From contig JBAYHA010000029.1 in assembly GCA_041666425.1 (NCBI GenBank), positions 1 to 14,221 of the forward strand: a DNA stretch of 14,221 bases. The letters are read 5' to 3'. Origin of the DNA: JBAYHA01 sp041666425. Lineage in GTDB: Bacteria; Patescibacteriota; Patescibacteriia; UBA11705; JABHMO01. Both the position numbers and the translations under genes were made by a program. Below the pieces are notes generated by a model. The model did not search any database and was not told the origin of the DNA. It saw only the letters and a program-made list of their open reading frames with translations. Shown piece after piece: positions 1-8,714 of this stretch (position 1 is its first letter; every line of letters starts with the position of its first letter).

Positions 1-30
1 AAATAAAAAAAAATAAAAAAAATTAACCTT

Positions 31-59
31 TTGACATTGCGTCAAAGGATTAATATATT
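31..59 (+). promoter_or_regulatory. Sigma70-type promoter upstream of lgt leader
   Basis: A -35 box TTGACA (31-36) and a -10 box TATATT (54-59) are separated by exactly 17 nt. Transcription would begin near position 66, inside or just after the small perfect hairpin GTTTC-GAGA-GAAAC (61-74). The -35 lies within an imperfect inverted repeat (CCTTTTGAC..GTCAAAGG, 28-48), which could be an operator. I see no comparably good promoter between 137 and 188, so this is the best candidate for driving lgt, unless lgt is read through from an upstream gene. Confidence 0.6.
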
Positions 60-94
60 TGTTTCGAGAGAAACAATTTAGTAAAAACCCAAGA

Positions 95-136
95 GAAAAG
101 AAAGGAATCCCAGTTATGGGGTTCTTTTCTTTTTTT
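95..136 (+). terminator. Intrinsic terminator or attenuator hairpin ahead of lgt
   Basis: A hairpin with a GGAATCCC arm (104-111), loop agttat and a GGGGTTC arm (118-124) is extended by an AAAAGAAA / TTTTCTTTT stretch and ends in a T run (to 136). It lies about 50 nt before lgt and only about 30-70 nt after the predicted start of transcription. It could terminate an upstream gene, end a short RNA of about 70 nt, or act as an attenuator for lgt. An AAACCC stretch (85-90) could compete for the GGG arm. The structure is seen; the role is inferred. Confidence 0.5.
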
Positions 137-188
137 GTCATTGGTGATAAAATAGTAGTGATAAAGAATTCAGGATTTAGAATCAATT

Positions 189-1001
189 ATGTTTGAGTTT
201 TTTTATAATTATATTCCTCAGTCGACGGCTTTTTTGTTTTTTGGTTTGTCGATCAAATGGTACGCCTTGTTTATTGTTGGCGGATCGTTGTTTGGAGTTT
301 TGGTGGTTCGGTTGTTGCAAAAAAAATACAATTTATATTTTGAAAAGTTTGATGATTTGTTGATTTGGAGCGCATTGGTTGGAATAATTGGCGCGCGAGT
401 TTATTATGTTTTTTATGCTTGGGATTATTATCGAGATAATTTGTTAGATATTTTGAAAATTTATAAGGGAGGATTGGGTATTTGGGGAGCGTTTGTCGGA
501 ATATTTTTGGTGACATGGATTTGGTGTAGAAAAAAGAATATTTCTTTTTGGTTTTTGGCTGATCAATTGGTTATTTTAATAATTATTGGGCAAATTTTTG
601 GTCGTTGGGGAAATTATTTTAACCAAGAAGTTTTTGGACGTCCATCCGTGGGAGTTTGGCGAATTCCGATTGAATTAGCCAATCGGCCGATTGGTTATGA
701 AAATTTTGCTACTTTTTTGCCAATGTTTTTGTTTGAAAGTTGTGGGAATTTGTTGTTGCTGTTGTTGTTGTTGGTTTTGTTCAATTTAATTTATCGTCAA
801 CAAGATAGTAAGTGGCCGAGCGGAGTAGTTTTTATTTTTTATTTATTTAGCTATTCGGCTTTTCGTTTTTTTCTTGAGTTTTGGCGTATTGATTATTCTT
901 TGACCTTTTTGGGCTTGCGCACCGCGCAATGGGTAAGTCTTGTTTTTTTTGTTTTTTCTTTGCTTTTGTGTCGACTTTTAATAAAACGAAAACAACAATA
1001 A
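189..1001 (+). CDS. lgt: Prolipoprotein diacylglyceryl transferase
   Basis: Lgt moves a diacylglyceryl group from phosphatidylglycerol to the lipobox cysteine of prolipoproteins in the cytoplasmic membrane, the first step of lipoprotein maturation. The 270-residue product has the usual size and about seven hydrophobic segments. The family signature is present as GRWGNYFNQE from residue 138, which supplies the conserved Arg139, Asn142 and Glu147. A C-terminal FRFFLEFWR element matches the second conserved Arg/Glu region. At the site where E. coli Lgt has its important His (GG..FHGG) this protein has GGLGIWGA with Trp99; I recall the same variant from actinobacterial Lgt, so it need not mean loss of function. 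The ATG has no strong Shine-Dalgarno. It is followed, after a gap of about 100 nt containing a promoter, by the giant surface-protein gene. Confidence 0.95.
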   Translation: MFEFFYNYIPQSTAFLFFGLSIKWYALFIVGGSLFGVLVVRLLQKKYNLYFEKFDDLLIWSALVGIIGARVYYVFYAWDYYRDNLLDILKIYKGGLGIWGAFVGIFLVTWIWCRKKNISFWFLADQLVILIIIGQIFGRWGNYFNQEVFGRPSVGVWRIPIELANRPIGYENFATFLPMFLFESCGNLLLLLLLLVLFNLIYRQQDSKWPSGVVFIFYLFSYSAFRFFLEFWRIDYSLTFLGLRTAQWVSLVFFVFSLLLCRLLIKRKQQ

Positions 1002-1009
1002 ATTTAGGG

Positions 1010-1038
1010 AAAAAATATGTGGATAAATATTTTTTTTT
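1010..1038 (+). terminator. Weak all-AT terminator-like hairpin after lgt
   Basis: AAAAAATAT (1010-1018) can pair with ATATTTTTT (1027-1035), followed by more T. The stem has no G-C pair, so any termination would be weak and partial. It sits between lgt and the next promoter. Confidence 0.3.
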
Positions 1039-1041
1039 GGT

Positions 1042-1071
1042 TTGGTAAAAAGGGCAAAAAAATGGTATAAT
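1042..1071 (+). promoter_or_regulatory. Extended -10 promoter of the giant surface protein gene
   Basis: A consensus TATAAT (1066-1071) is preceded by TGG, giving an extended -10 (TGnTATAAT). A partial -35 TTGGTA (1042-1047) lies 18 nt upstream. The predicted start of transcription near 1078 gives a 5' leader of about 23 nt. An AAGG (1097-1100) touches the ATG, too close to act as a normal Shine-Dalgarno. Confidence 0.65.
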
Positions 1072-1100
1072 TTCACATATCAAATCAAATTAGCGCAAGG

Positions 1101-4100
1101 ATGAAAGACAAGGACCAATTGAGGGGAAAAGTTTCAAGCAAGTTGACCGGTTTTGCCTTGTTTCAAAGACTCAAAATTTTACTTTGGGTTGGTTTTGTTA
1201 TAATTGCGATTTCTGTCCCGGTATTGTTCGATATTTTTACAGCCAATGCGTATACTTGGTCGTCTGCTGATGTGGTGATAGAAAATGAAGGTTATTTTGC
1301 GGATTTGAAATATGATGGTAGTGGCAATCCTGGTATTGTTTATACTCGCGATGCCGGAGCTGATTATAATGTTTACTACGCTTATTATAATGGTTCGTGG
1401 AATGTGGAACTGGTTGATAGTAATTCGGATTTTTATTATGTGAGTTTGGTTTTTGATTCGAATAGTATCCCAAAAATTGCTTATTTTGATGGAGATAACG
1501 GAAATGTTATTTATGCGCGCAGAGGCGCCAGTGGAACAACAACTTTAAATCCAACTAATGGTACCGGAGAATTAGATGGTACTGATACTGATTGGAATTA
1601 TACGGTTATTGAAACTACCGGTAGCATTGGTGATAAGGCCTCAATCGCCATTGACGAAAATGATAATATCGGGATTGCTTATCAAGATGCGACGAACGGT
1701 AATTTGGAATTTGCTCGTTATGTCGGGACTGGTGGATCCGGTTGTGATACTTTGCTTTCAACTTGGTCTTGCGAAACGGTTTATTCAACTGATACGGTTG
1801 GTGGCGGAGTATCGCTGGCTTATTCCGGAAGTACGGCTGTTATTGCTTCGCAATATGTGAATCCGTCTGCGTATTTGATGGTGGCTATTAGAGATGGAGC
1901 AGGGGCAGGGACTTGTGATGTTGGTGGCGCTAATAATACGAATTGGAACTGTGCGCTTATTGATGATGCTGATACTATGGCAGCCAAAAGAAATATCAGT
2001 GTAGCTACCGGTGTTAATGGAGTTATTGGTATTGCGTATACTACTCTGGCGTATGATTTAAAATATGCTTATAACACAGTTAGTGATCCGGCTACTTGTT
2101 CGCAAACATCAAGTTGGACATGTGAAACGGTTGCTGCGAATACGGCCTCTGACAAGTTCAAAAATTGGGTGTCATTAATTTTGGCGAACGGAGTTGTCCC
2201 AAATGTTGCATATTTCGATTCTTTTAATGGGGACATGTTTTTTGCTGAAAAAGTGTCAGGTTCTTGGAATATAGAAACTCCGTTTACTACAAATAGTATT
2301 GGATGGTATGCGTCATTGGCCAGAACGGGAACGACCAATGGTATTGCCATGTTTGATGATACTCAGGATGATCTTATGTATGGTACGGCTACGATTGAAT
2401 ATAATATCGCGCCGGTAGTTAGTTTGGGTTCGACTTCGCAATCAGGGGATGCTCTTGGCAAAATTACTATTTCTGCGACCGTTGAAGATTCTGATTATAA
2501 TGATACCAAATTAAAAGTGGAATATTCAGATGATGGCGGAAGCACTTGGTATGATCCGTATTTGGATTCGGCTACGCCAAATTCCGGATCGGTTGATTTG
2601 AATAATGCTAATGTTTATCAAATTGGAGAAACCAATAAAGTTGATACCAGTGGTGGAGCAAAAACGGTAACTATTGTTTGGGATACTCAGTCCGTAGCGA
2701 ATGGGAATGGGTCGTTGGATGGAACTGATCAAGTTGATATCAAGCTTCGTTTTACGGCCAATGATGGTACTATTGATAGCACGGCTACAGCCACGGCCAA
2801 TTTTGAAATTGATAATCTGGATCCAAGTGGTGGGTTGTCTGTTCTTTCTCCTGATACAACAACAACTTCGTCCATAAATTTGGATTGGACGGCGATAAGC
2901 ACAGAAGCAAATTGGTCGTCATTACCAATTCAGGCGCATTATGAAGTTTGGTACGGGACAAATCAAACAGACGTGCAAAATAGAACGAGCAATGAGAATA
3001 CTTTTGAATGGGATAATGATAATGATGTGAATTTGGCAACTAAGGCAACGGCGACGACGACAATTACCGGTTTGTCAGTAAATACATTATATTATTTCAA
3101 AATTTGGGCGGTGGATAGTTATGGAAATGAAATGACCGTTGATGATGTTAATTCTTATTCTTATGCCAATATTCCATCAGCGCCGACTTTGAGTTTGCCT
3201 GATGATGGTGATAGTACAAAATTAAAAGTGATAATTGTTGCTAATAGTAATCCGGATACCACGGAGTATTCTATTCAGGTTGGTTATGGCGTTACCACAA
3301 AATATGCCCAAGCAGATGGTTCCTTGGGCGATTTAGAAGTTTGGCGTAGTTATACTGATTGGGGGGGAGCTTTGGGACAAATAATTAGTGGATTGACAGG
3401 AAATACGCAATACAATATCAAGACAAAAGCGCGTAATGGCAATAATGTGGAGACTGCTTTGAGCGCAGAAACCAGTAAATATTCTTACGCCACCAATGCT
3501 AGTGAGCTTGTTTTGACAAATGCTTCGACTCTTGCCGACTATATTTTGAGTTTGACTTTTACTAACAATAGCGCCAGCGGATTTAAAATTGATCGAGATA
3601 CTGATTGTGATGATGTTTATGAAACCAATGTTTATGATGAAACGAATGCCATCCCGTCTTCGCCGAGGACTTTTGCGTCTTTGGGCGCAAATACTTGTTA
3701 CAAATATCGAATAGAAGTTTATAATTCCGAAGGAGCTTTGAATAGCATTAGTTTTGCTGAATCAAATGAGTTAACCACTCCGCCGGCGCAACCGACCGGC
3801 TTGACGGTGTCAGCTTCGACTATTGATTCAATAACCTTGGATTGGCTCGCTGTTGATTCGGCGACTGATTATAACATTTATTATAGTGATAATACTTTAA
3901 TCGCCACCATAAATGCGGCGACGGATGAGTACACTGTTTCCGGTTTAAATAGTAACGCCAGCTATACTTTTTATGTCAGGGCCTCTAATGCCAATGGTGA
4001 AGGTATCAAGTCGTCTAATGTTTCCGGTTATACCAAGGCGGATTTGCCGACTAATTTGGGAATAACTAATATTGACGCGGATGCGGTTCGCTGGACATGG

Positions 4101-7100
4101 CAATCAGGTGGAGCGGAGGCCGGTTTTTTCACTAGAACGGAAAATCCGGTTGATGCGATTGCTGATTGGACAACCAATTTGTATTGGGATCAGAGTTCTT
4201 TGACCGAGAATAATTTAATAATTTTTTACGTCAAAGCAAAAAATGAAAGTGCCCAAGAAACATCCGAAGCGACAATCAGCCGTTATTCGGGTATGCAAGT
4301 CCCCAGTGGACTTAATTTTTCGTCGGTTGGGATTAATTCTATTACTTTGCAGGCGATTGGCACATTTACTAATCTCAGTGAAGGAAGTTCCGGTTTGTAT
4401 TTTTCTCATGATACGGCCAATTCCGGATGGACAAAGGTTAATAATTGGGTTAGTTCTTCGCTAACGGCAAATACTCTTTATACTTTTGATAGTACTGTCA
4501 GAAATGGTGACGGAGTTTTGCCGTCTTCCGGAGAAGGCGGAGGATTGGGGGATACCTCTCTTTATACATTACATCCTGATCCGACGGATATTGAGCTAAC
4601 AGCTTTGGCTACGGATTCGATTACCATTGAGTTGTCTGATACCGTGTACAATATTGACCAAGGTCAATCGGGGATTTATTTTTCCAATAATACGGCCTCG
4701 ACAAATTCTGATTGGCTGACAGTTAATAGTTGGACATCGCCTGAATTGTTGACCAATACTGAGTATGAATTCAGTGTCAAAATTCGTAATGGCGATGCGG
4801 TGGAAACAAGTACGATTACGGAGACTTTTTTTTCTGCGCAAGCGGTTCCGACAGATTTGGTAGTTAGCGATCTGGCGACAACATCTTTTGCCGTTCAAGC
4901 AGCTGGTTTGAGTAATGTGCAGGAGGAGGGTGTTTATTTTTCCAACAGCACATTAGGGGTAAATTCCGGATGGACGGGGAATGCATTTTCTGTGGTTGGA
5001 TTGAGTGCTAATACCGGATATAATATCACAACCAAGGCGCGCAACGGTGATAATGTAGAAACAGCCGTTTATTCGGAAGAAATATATTCTGCGCAGACTA
5101 TTCCTGTTTTGACGGAAAACAGCAAAGAAACCACGACAATTACTTTGAATATTGATAATGTTAGCAATAGAGTTTTGGGCAACTCTGGAATTTATATTGA
5201 AAATACGACCAGGGGAACAAATTCCGGGTGGATAACCACTTCGACATGGCAGGAAACCGGTTTGTCCCGTCGCACCGCCTATACTTACCGCGCCAAAGCC
5301 AGAAATGGTAATGGTGTGGACACAGAGTGGAGTAATAATTTATCGATTACTACGTCCGGAGGATCAATTTATATACCACCTGAACCACCACCAGTAGATC
5401 CTGTTTATCAGTGTAATGATGGCGTGGACAATGATTTGGATGGCAAAATTGATATGAATGATCTTGGTTGTTCTGTTTTTACTGATAATAATGAAGGGGA
5501 TGAACCGATTATTCGTCAATGTAATGATGGAATTGATAATGATTTTGATGGCAAAATTGATTATCCTGCTGATGAAGGTTGTTTGTCGGCAGAGGATGAT
5601 TTGGAATTATTGATTATTCCGGTGGTGATTCAATGTTCTGATGGAATTGATAATGATAATGACGGGCTTATTGATATGATGGATTCAGGATGTGAATCGT
5701 TAATTGATTTAAGTGAAGAAGATGAAATAGTCACTTTACCTCAGTGTTCTGATAACATTGACAATGATAATGACGGCAAAATTGATTATCCGGAAGATTT
5801 GGATTGTCTTTCTTTGGCGGACAATTCCGAGAATTTTTTTCTATATATTCTTGAGTGCATGGATAATAATGATAATGATAATGACGGTAAAATTGATTTG
5901 CTTGATCCGGGATGTAGTAGTAATTTGGACACAAATGAAATTGATTTGCTTGTCCCACCGGCTTGTTCTGATGAATTGGATAATGATAATGACGGCAAAA
6001 TTGATTTGGAGGATGAGGGTTGTTCTTCGGTTGGAGATTTGGATGAAACCAATCCGCAATGTATGGATGGTCTTGATAATGATAGTGATGGTAATGTGGA
6101 TATGAATGATTTTGGTTGTGAAAGTTTGTCAGACAATGATGAGAGTAATGAGCCTGTGGTTTATCAATGTAATGATAATGTTGATAATGACAAGGATGGA
6201 CAAATAGATTTGGCGGACAGGGGGTGTGTTAATAGTTTTGATCAAACTGAATTTGGAGAAGTGATTGCGCGACCGGTAATCACCACTCCAGCTCTGGCCT
6301 CGATTACGGTTACCCAAGACAGTTTGTTTATTTCTGGAACAACTGATTATCCGAATATGCAGGTGGACATATATTTGAATAATACTTTGTTGCAGACTGT
6401 TTTTTCACAATCGAACAAGGTTTTTTCAACAACCGTTTCCGGCTTCAGAAAAGGTGGAAATTATCTTTTTGTCCGGACAGTAGCAATAGATTCCGTGTTA
6501 AAAAGAGTGATTTATTCCGATGGTACGATTTTACCTTCTCCGGGGATTGATCAATTTGAAATTACGTATGTTTACGATGAATCTGCGCCATATAAATATG
6601 TGACCAATATTTCGCTCAATGGGCAAGCGGAACAAGCTGATTATGTTGATTTGATTTTTGATATGCCAGATAATTATGGAATGAATGGTTCCATAACGGT
6701 AGCAAATAAATCTTGGCAGACGGCTTATACTCGCACGGGGATAATTCCGAGTTCTCAAAATATATTAAAGTATGCCAGTCGTGATAAAAATGGTAATAGG
6801 TCGAGGCAACAAAGTGTCTCGTTTGATATTAAATATCCCGAGAAATCGATTATTCCGGATGAAGGTATAGAAGATGATCCAGACGATGATGATAACAAAG
6901 AGGCTGAAGACGGGAATAATGAGAGTGAATCAATGGTAGGAAGATCAATAGATTCAATTGTGGAGCTACTGGCGAAAATTTTTCCTGAAAAAAATGAAAA
7001 AATAAAAGAGATAATAAATAATAACACGCAAAAAATCAAGGAGTCTGTAAAATTTATTCGAGCGTTAACAATAGATAATCCGACGGTAAAAAGAATAAAT

Positions 7101-8231
7101 CGCAAAATTCAGTTGCCGGCCGTGGCCGCGACTGCGGTCACCACCTTGATTGCGGTGGCGACGGTCGGATCGACCGGCGCGGCCGGCGCATCTATTTTGA
7201 CTTATTTGCAATTTTTATTCACTCAGCCGTTGATGTTTTTTGCTCGTAAAAACAAACGAGGTTGGGGATTGGTGTATGATTCGGTAACCAAAAAACCGCT
7301 GGGTTTGGCTGTTGTTAGAATTTATAACGCAGGGACAAAACAATTGGTTAAAACCGCGGTGACGGACAAGGACGGTCGATATAGTTTTATTGTCAATCCC
7401 GGGAAATATTTTTTGTCGGTTGATAAAAACGAAATGAAATTTCCTGATAAATTGTTGCGCAAAGCGGTTACTGATGGAACTTATGCCAATCTTTATTATG
7501 GTGAAGAGTTTGAGATAACCGGCAAAGAAGCGGTTACCAAGGCAATCCCGTTGGAACCTGACAAAAAAATGGTTGATATAAAAACGTTAGTGAAAAAAAA
7601 GATATTTTTACGTAGTCAGATTGTTTTGACTTTGCTCGGTCCGATTTTGGCAGTGGTTTCGTTTGTTATAAATCCTGTGGCTTGGGTTGGCTATGTGGCG
7701 GTTGGTCAACTGGTTGCTTATTTGATTTTTCGTCGATTGACTTTGCGTGAAAAAAATACGGAATGGGGTTTTGTCAAAGACAGTGACAGCAAAAAATTTG
7801 TTGATCATGCCGTGGTGCGTGTTTTTGACACCAAGTATAACAAGTTGCTGGATAATAATGTTACCGACAAAAATGGCAGATTCGCTTTTTTGGTGGGCGG
7901 AGGTGGCGAATATTATTTGACTGCCGATAAACCTGGATATTTTGAAGCGCGAACCGAACGTTTTGATTTACGCAAAAAAGAGCAGGGATATTTGAAGAGT
8001 AAAATTTTTATGCAACCGATTGGTGGAGCACCGACAAAATTGGCTGAAGGTCTAAGCGGGCCAAGAGAAATTGTGCGCAGTCATTTGGGAAGATCCAAAG
8101 AAAAAGAAATGAACGGCATCAAAAAAATTGTTTACAAAGAAGAAGAAAAATTTTCTTTGCCGCTGGTTGAAACTTTGGTGGATGATTTGCATGAAGATTA
8201 TTACGCGGTGGATGTTTTGAAAAAGGATTGA
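1101..8231 (+). CDS. Giant multidomain cell-surface protein (propeller, FN3, Cys/Asp repeats, CarbRD)
   Basis: This 2376-residue protein is probably an adhesin or stalk-like surface protein; its ligand is unknown. Residues 27-47 form a hydrophobic segment ending in ANA, a likely signal peptide. Residues 52-435 hold repeats of the pattern SL-x-D-x-N-x-P-x-IAY-x-D-x-NG, like a six- or seven-bladed beta-propeller. An Ig/cadherin-like stretch follows (437-570), then about nine FN3-like domains (574-1420), the later ones sharing SGxYFSNxT..NSGW. After a Pro-rich linker come eight two-cysteine repeats (1437-1725, see separate entry), one or two Ig-like domains (1730-1915), an Asp/Glu-rich linker, hydrophobic segments (about 2008-2051), a carboxypeptidase-regulatory-like domain (TDKDGRYSF), a second hydrophobic pair (2174-2213), a second such domain (TDKNGRFAF) and a charged tail. 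Basic residues next to the membrane segments suggest the two C-terminal domains may be cytoplasmic. No sorting motif is seen. Confidence 0.85.
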   Translation: MKDKDQLRGKVSSKLTGFALFQRLKILLWVGFVIIAISVPVLFDIFTANAYTWSSADVVIENEGYFADLKYDGSGNPGIVYTRDAGADYNVYYAYYNGSWNVELVDSNSDFYYVSLVFDSNSIPKIAYFDGDNGNVIYARRGASGTTTLNPTNGTGELDGTDTDWNYTVIETTGSIGDKASIAIDENDNIGIAYQDATNGNLEFARYVGTGGSGCDTLLSTWSCETVYSTDTVGGGVSLAYSGSTAVIASQYVNPSAYLMVAIRDGAGAGTCDVGGANNTNWNCALIDDADTMAAKRNISVATGVNGVIGIAYTTLAYDLKYAYNTVSDPATCSQTSSWTCETVAANTASDKFKNWVSLILANGVVPNVAYFDSFNGDMFFAEKVSGSWNIETPFTTNSIGWYASLARTGTTNGIAMFDDTQDDLMYGTATIEYNIAPVVSLGSTSQSGDALGKITISATVEDSDYNDTKLKVEYSDDGGSTWYDPYLDSATPNSGSVDLNNANVYQIGETNKVDTSGGAKTVTIVWDTQSVANGNGSLDGTDQVDIKLRFTANDGTIDSTATATANFEIDNLDPSGGLSVLSPDTTTTSSINLDWTAISTEANWSSLPIQAHYEVWYGTNQTDVQNRTSNENTFEWDNDNDVNLATKATATTTITGLSVNTLYYFKIWAVDSYGNEMTVDDVNSYSYANIPSAPTLSLPDDGDSTKLKVIIVANSNPDTTEYSIQVGYGVTTKYAQADGSLGDLEVWRSYTDWGGALGQIISGLTGNTQYNIKTKARNGNNVETALSAETSKYSYATNASELVLTNASTLADYILSLTFTNNSASGFKIDRDTDCDDVYETNVYDETNAIPSSPRTFASLGANTCYKYRIEVYNSEGALNSISFAESNELTTPPAQPTGLTVSASTIDSITLDWLAVDSATDYNIYYSDNTLIATINAATDEYTVSGLNSNASYTFYVRASNANGEGIKSSNVSGYTKADLPTNLGITNIDADAVRWTWQSGGAEAGFFTRTENPVDAIADWTTNLYWDQSSLTENNLIIFYVKAKNESAQETSEATISRYSGMQVPSGLNFSSVGINSITLQAIGTFTNLSEGSSGLYFSHDTANSGWTKVNNWVSSSLTANTLYTFDSTVRNGDGVLPSSGEGGGLGDTSLYTLHPDPTDIELTALATDSITIELSDTVYNIDQGQSGIYFSNNTASTNSDWLTVNSWTSPELLTNTEYEFSVKIRNGDAVETSTITETFFSAQAVPTDLVVSDLATTSFAVQAAGLSNVQEEGVYFSNSTLGVNSGWTGNAFSVVGLSANTGYNITTKARNGDNVETAVYSEEIYSAQTIPVLTENSKETTTITLNIDNVSNRVLGNSGIYIENTTRGTNSGWITTSTWQETGLSRRTAYTYRAKARNGNGVDTEWSNNLSITTSGGSIYIPPEPPPVDPVYQCNDGVDNDLDGKIDMNDLGCSVFTDNNEGDEPIIRQCNDGIDNDFDGKIDYPADEGCLSAEDDLELLIIPVVIQCSDGIDNDNDGLIDMMDSGCESLIDLSEEDEIVTLPQCSDNIDNDNDGKIDYPEDLDCLSLADNSENFFLYILECMDNNDNDNDGKIDLLDPGCSSNLDTNEIDLLVPPACSDELDNDNDGKIDLEDEGCSSVGDLDETNPQCMDGLDNDSDGNVDMNDFGCESLSDNDESNEPVVYQCNDNVDNDKDGQIDLADRGCVNSFDQTEFGEVIARPVITTPALASITVTQDSLFISGTTDYPNMQVDIYLNNTLLQTVFSQSNKVFSTTVSGFRKGGNYLFVRTVAIDSVLKRVIYSDGTILPSPGIDQFEITYVYDESAPYKYVTNISLNGQAEQADYVDLIFDMPDNYGMNGSITVANKSWQTAYTRTGIIPSSQNILKYASRDKNGNRSRQQSVSFDIKYPEKSIIPDEGIEDDPDDDDNKEAEDGNNESESMVGRSIDSIVELLAKIFPEKNEKIKEIINNNTQKIKESVKFIRALTIDNPTVKRINRKIQLPAVAATAVTTLIAVATVGSTGAAGASILTYLQFLFTQPLMFFARKNKRGWGLVYDSVTKKPLGLAVVRIYNAGTKQLVKTAVTDKDGRYSFIVNPGKYFLSVDKNEMKFPDKLLRKAVTDGTYANLYYGEEFEITGKEAVTKAIPLEPDKKMVDIKTLVKKKIFLRSQIVLTLLGPILAVVSFVINPVAWVGYVAVGQLVAYLIFRRLTLREKNTEWGFVKDSDSKKFVDHAVVRVFDTKYNKLLDNNVTDKNGRFAFLVGGGGEYYLTADKPGYFEARTERFDLRKKEQGYLKSKIFMQPIGGAPTKLAEGLSGPREIVRSHLGRSKEKEMNGIKKIVYKEEEKFSLPLVETLVDDLHEDYYAVDVLKKD
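5408..6265 (+). repeat. Eight in-frame Cys/Asp calcium-binding-type repeats
   Basis: Within the giant protein (about residues 1437-1722), eight units of about 31-40 residues follow the pattern (Q/E/A)C-x-D-x-x-DND-x-DG-x-(I/V)D...C, then an acidic D/N/E-rich stretch. Each unit has exactly two cysteines and a DxDxDG-like loop, as in thrombospondin type 3 or dockerin calcium loops. Similar units are common in secreted proteins of Patescibacteria and Deltaproteobacteria. The expected result is a rigid, calcium-loaded, disulfide-stapled rod between the FN3 part and the membrane. At DNA level the copies are diverged, so they are not recent duplications. Confidence 0.8.
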
Positions 8232-8266
8232 GAATTGAGAATTAAGGATTATTGATTTTTTATTTT

Positions 8267-8482
8267 ATGATGGAAAATTTATTAAATCAAAGAACTGTAT
8301 TGGCGGTGATTATAATTTTGGCGGTTTATTGGATTGCGGTTGTTTTGTTTCGTGTTGTTCGAGAAAAAAGTATTTTGCAAACAGATTTTTGGAAATCAAA
8401 ATGGAAAATTGTTTTGTTTTGGTTTATCTTTTTTGCGTTGGTGGTGACGGCGTGGTATTTTTATCAAAAGTATCGCGGATGA
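8267..8482 (+). CDS. Small two-helix membrane protein, unknown function
   Basis: This 71-residue protein is not one I recognise. It has two hydrophobic helices (about residues 10-27 and 47-66) joined by a basic, charged loop (RVVREKS...KSKWK) and ends in YQKYRG, so both termini are probably on the same side of the membrane. It starts 35 nt after the giant gene and ends just before a bidirectional terminator, so it is probably the last gene of that transcript. An AAGGA (8244-8248) is 18 nt from this ATG. A TTG at 8252 would add five residues but leaves only 3 nt from the AAGGA. The start is therefore uncertain; the reading frame is not seriously in doubt. Confidence 0.6.
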   Translation: MMENLLNQRTVLAVIIILAVYWIAVVLFRVVREKSILQTDFWKSKWKIVLFWFIFFALVVTAWYFYQKYRG

Positions 8483-8512
8483 GTGTTTGTTTTGGAAAAG
8501 AATTTAATTTAC

Positions 8513-8545
8513 AAAAAAATATGGCCAATCAGCCATATTTTTTTT
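8513..8545. terminator. Bidirectional intrinsic terminator between convergent units
   Basis: A perfect stem ATATGGC (8519-8525) / GCCATAT (8532-8538) with loop CAATCA is flanked by an A run on the left and a T run on the right. It works as a terminator on both strands. It closes the plus-strand surface-protein unit and the minus-strand 28-codon ORF. Confidence 0.8.
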
Positions 8546-8548
8546 GTT

Positions 8549-8635
8549 TTATTTGGTTCTTCGCTGTTTGCGCAGACGAGTAATTTTTGGTACTTTGACG
8601 CCAATACCGCGTTTGCGTGGATCTCTTTTTGACAT
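8549..8635 (-). CDS. Tiny very basic protein (28 aa), possible ribosomal-type peptide
   Basis: A complete ORF of 28 codons encodes a peptide starting MSKRDPRKRGIGVKVPK and ending RRTK. Thirteen of 28 residues are Lys or Arg and only one is acidic. It has its own near-consensus promoter (8667-8695), a 25-nt leader and a terminator directly after the stop, so it looks like a real single-gene unit rather than a chance ORF. Size and composition resemble small ribosomal add-on proteins such as bTHX or the short basic AURKAIP1/COX24-type proteins, but I cannot match it to any of them. No Shine-Dalgarno is visible, as for most genes here. A ribosome-bound or RNA-binding peptide is the best guess. 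Confidence 0.55.
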   Translation of the reverse strand: MSKRDPRKRGIGVKVPKITRLRKQRRTK

Positions 8636-8666
8636 AAAAAAATGTAATAAATGTTTAAGTATGGGC

Positions 8667-8695
8667 ATTGTAGCATAAAGTTAATTTTTGGTAAA
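8667..8695 (-). promoter_or_regulatory. Extended -10 promoter of the 28-codon ORF
   Basis: On the minus strand, TTTACC (8690-8695) and TACAAT (8667-8672) are 17 nt apart, with TGC directly before the -10 (extended -10). The predicted start of transcription is near 8660, about 25 nt before the ATG at 8635. Confidence 0.6.
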
Positions 8696-8714
8696 GTTAG
8701 AATAATTGATAATT

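Noticed and set aside
5786..6136. Long minus-strand frame inside the Asp/Asn repeats
   Set aside because: It is the complement of repeated GAT/AAT/GGC codons; low complexity with no signals of its own.
5408..6265. CRISPR-like periodic DNA
   Set aside because: The period comes from in-frame protein repeats of varying length and sequence; there are no identical direct repeats or unique spacers.
8329..8583. 84-codon plus-strand frame overlapping the small membrane protein
   Set aside because: It runs through the bidirectional terminator and the 28-codon ORF; the other frame has clean membrane helices and a sensible stop.
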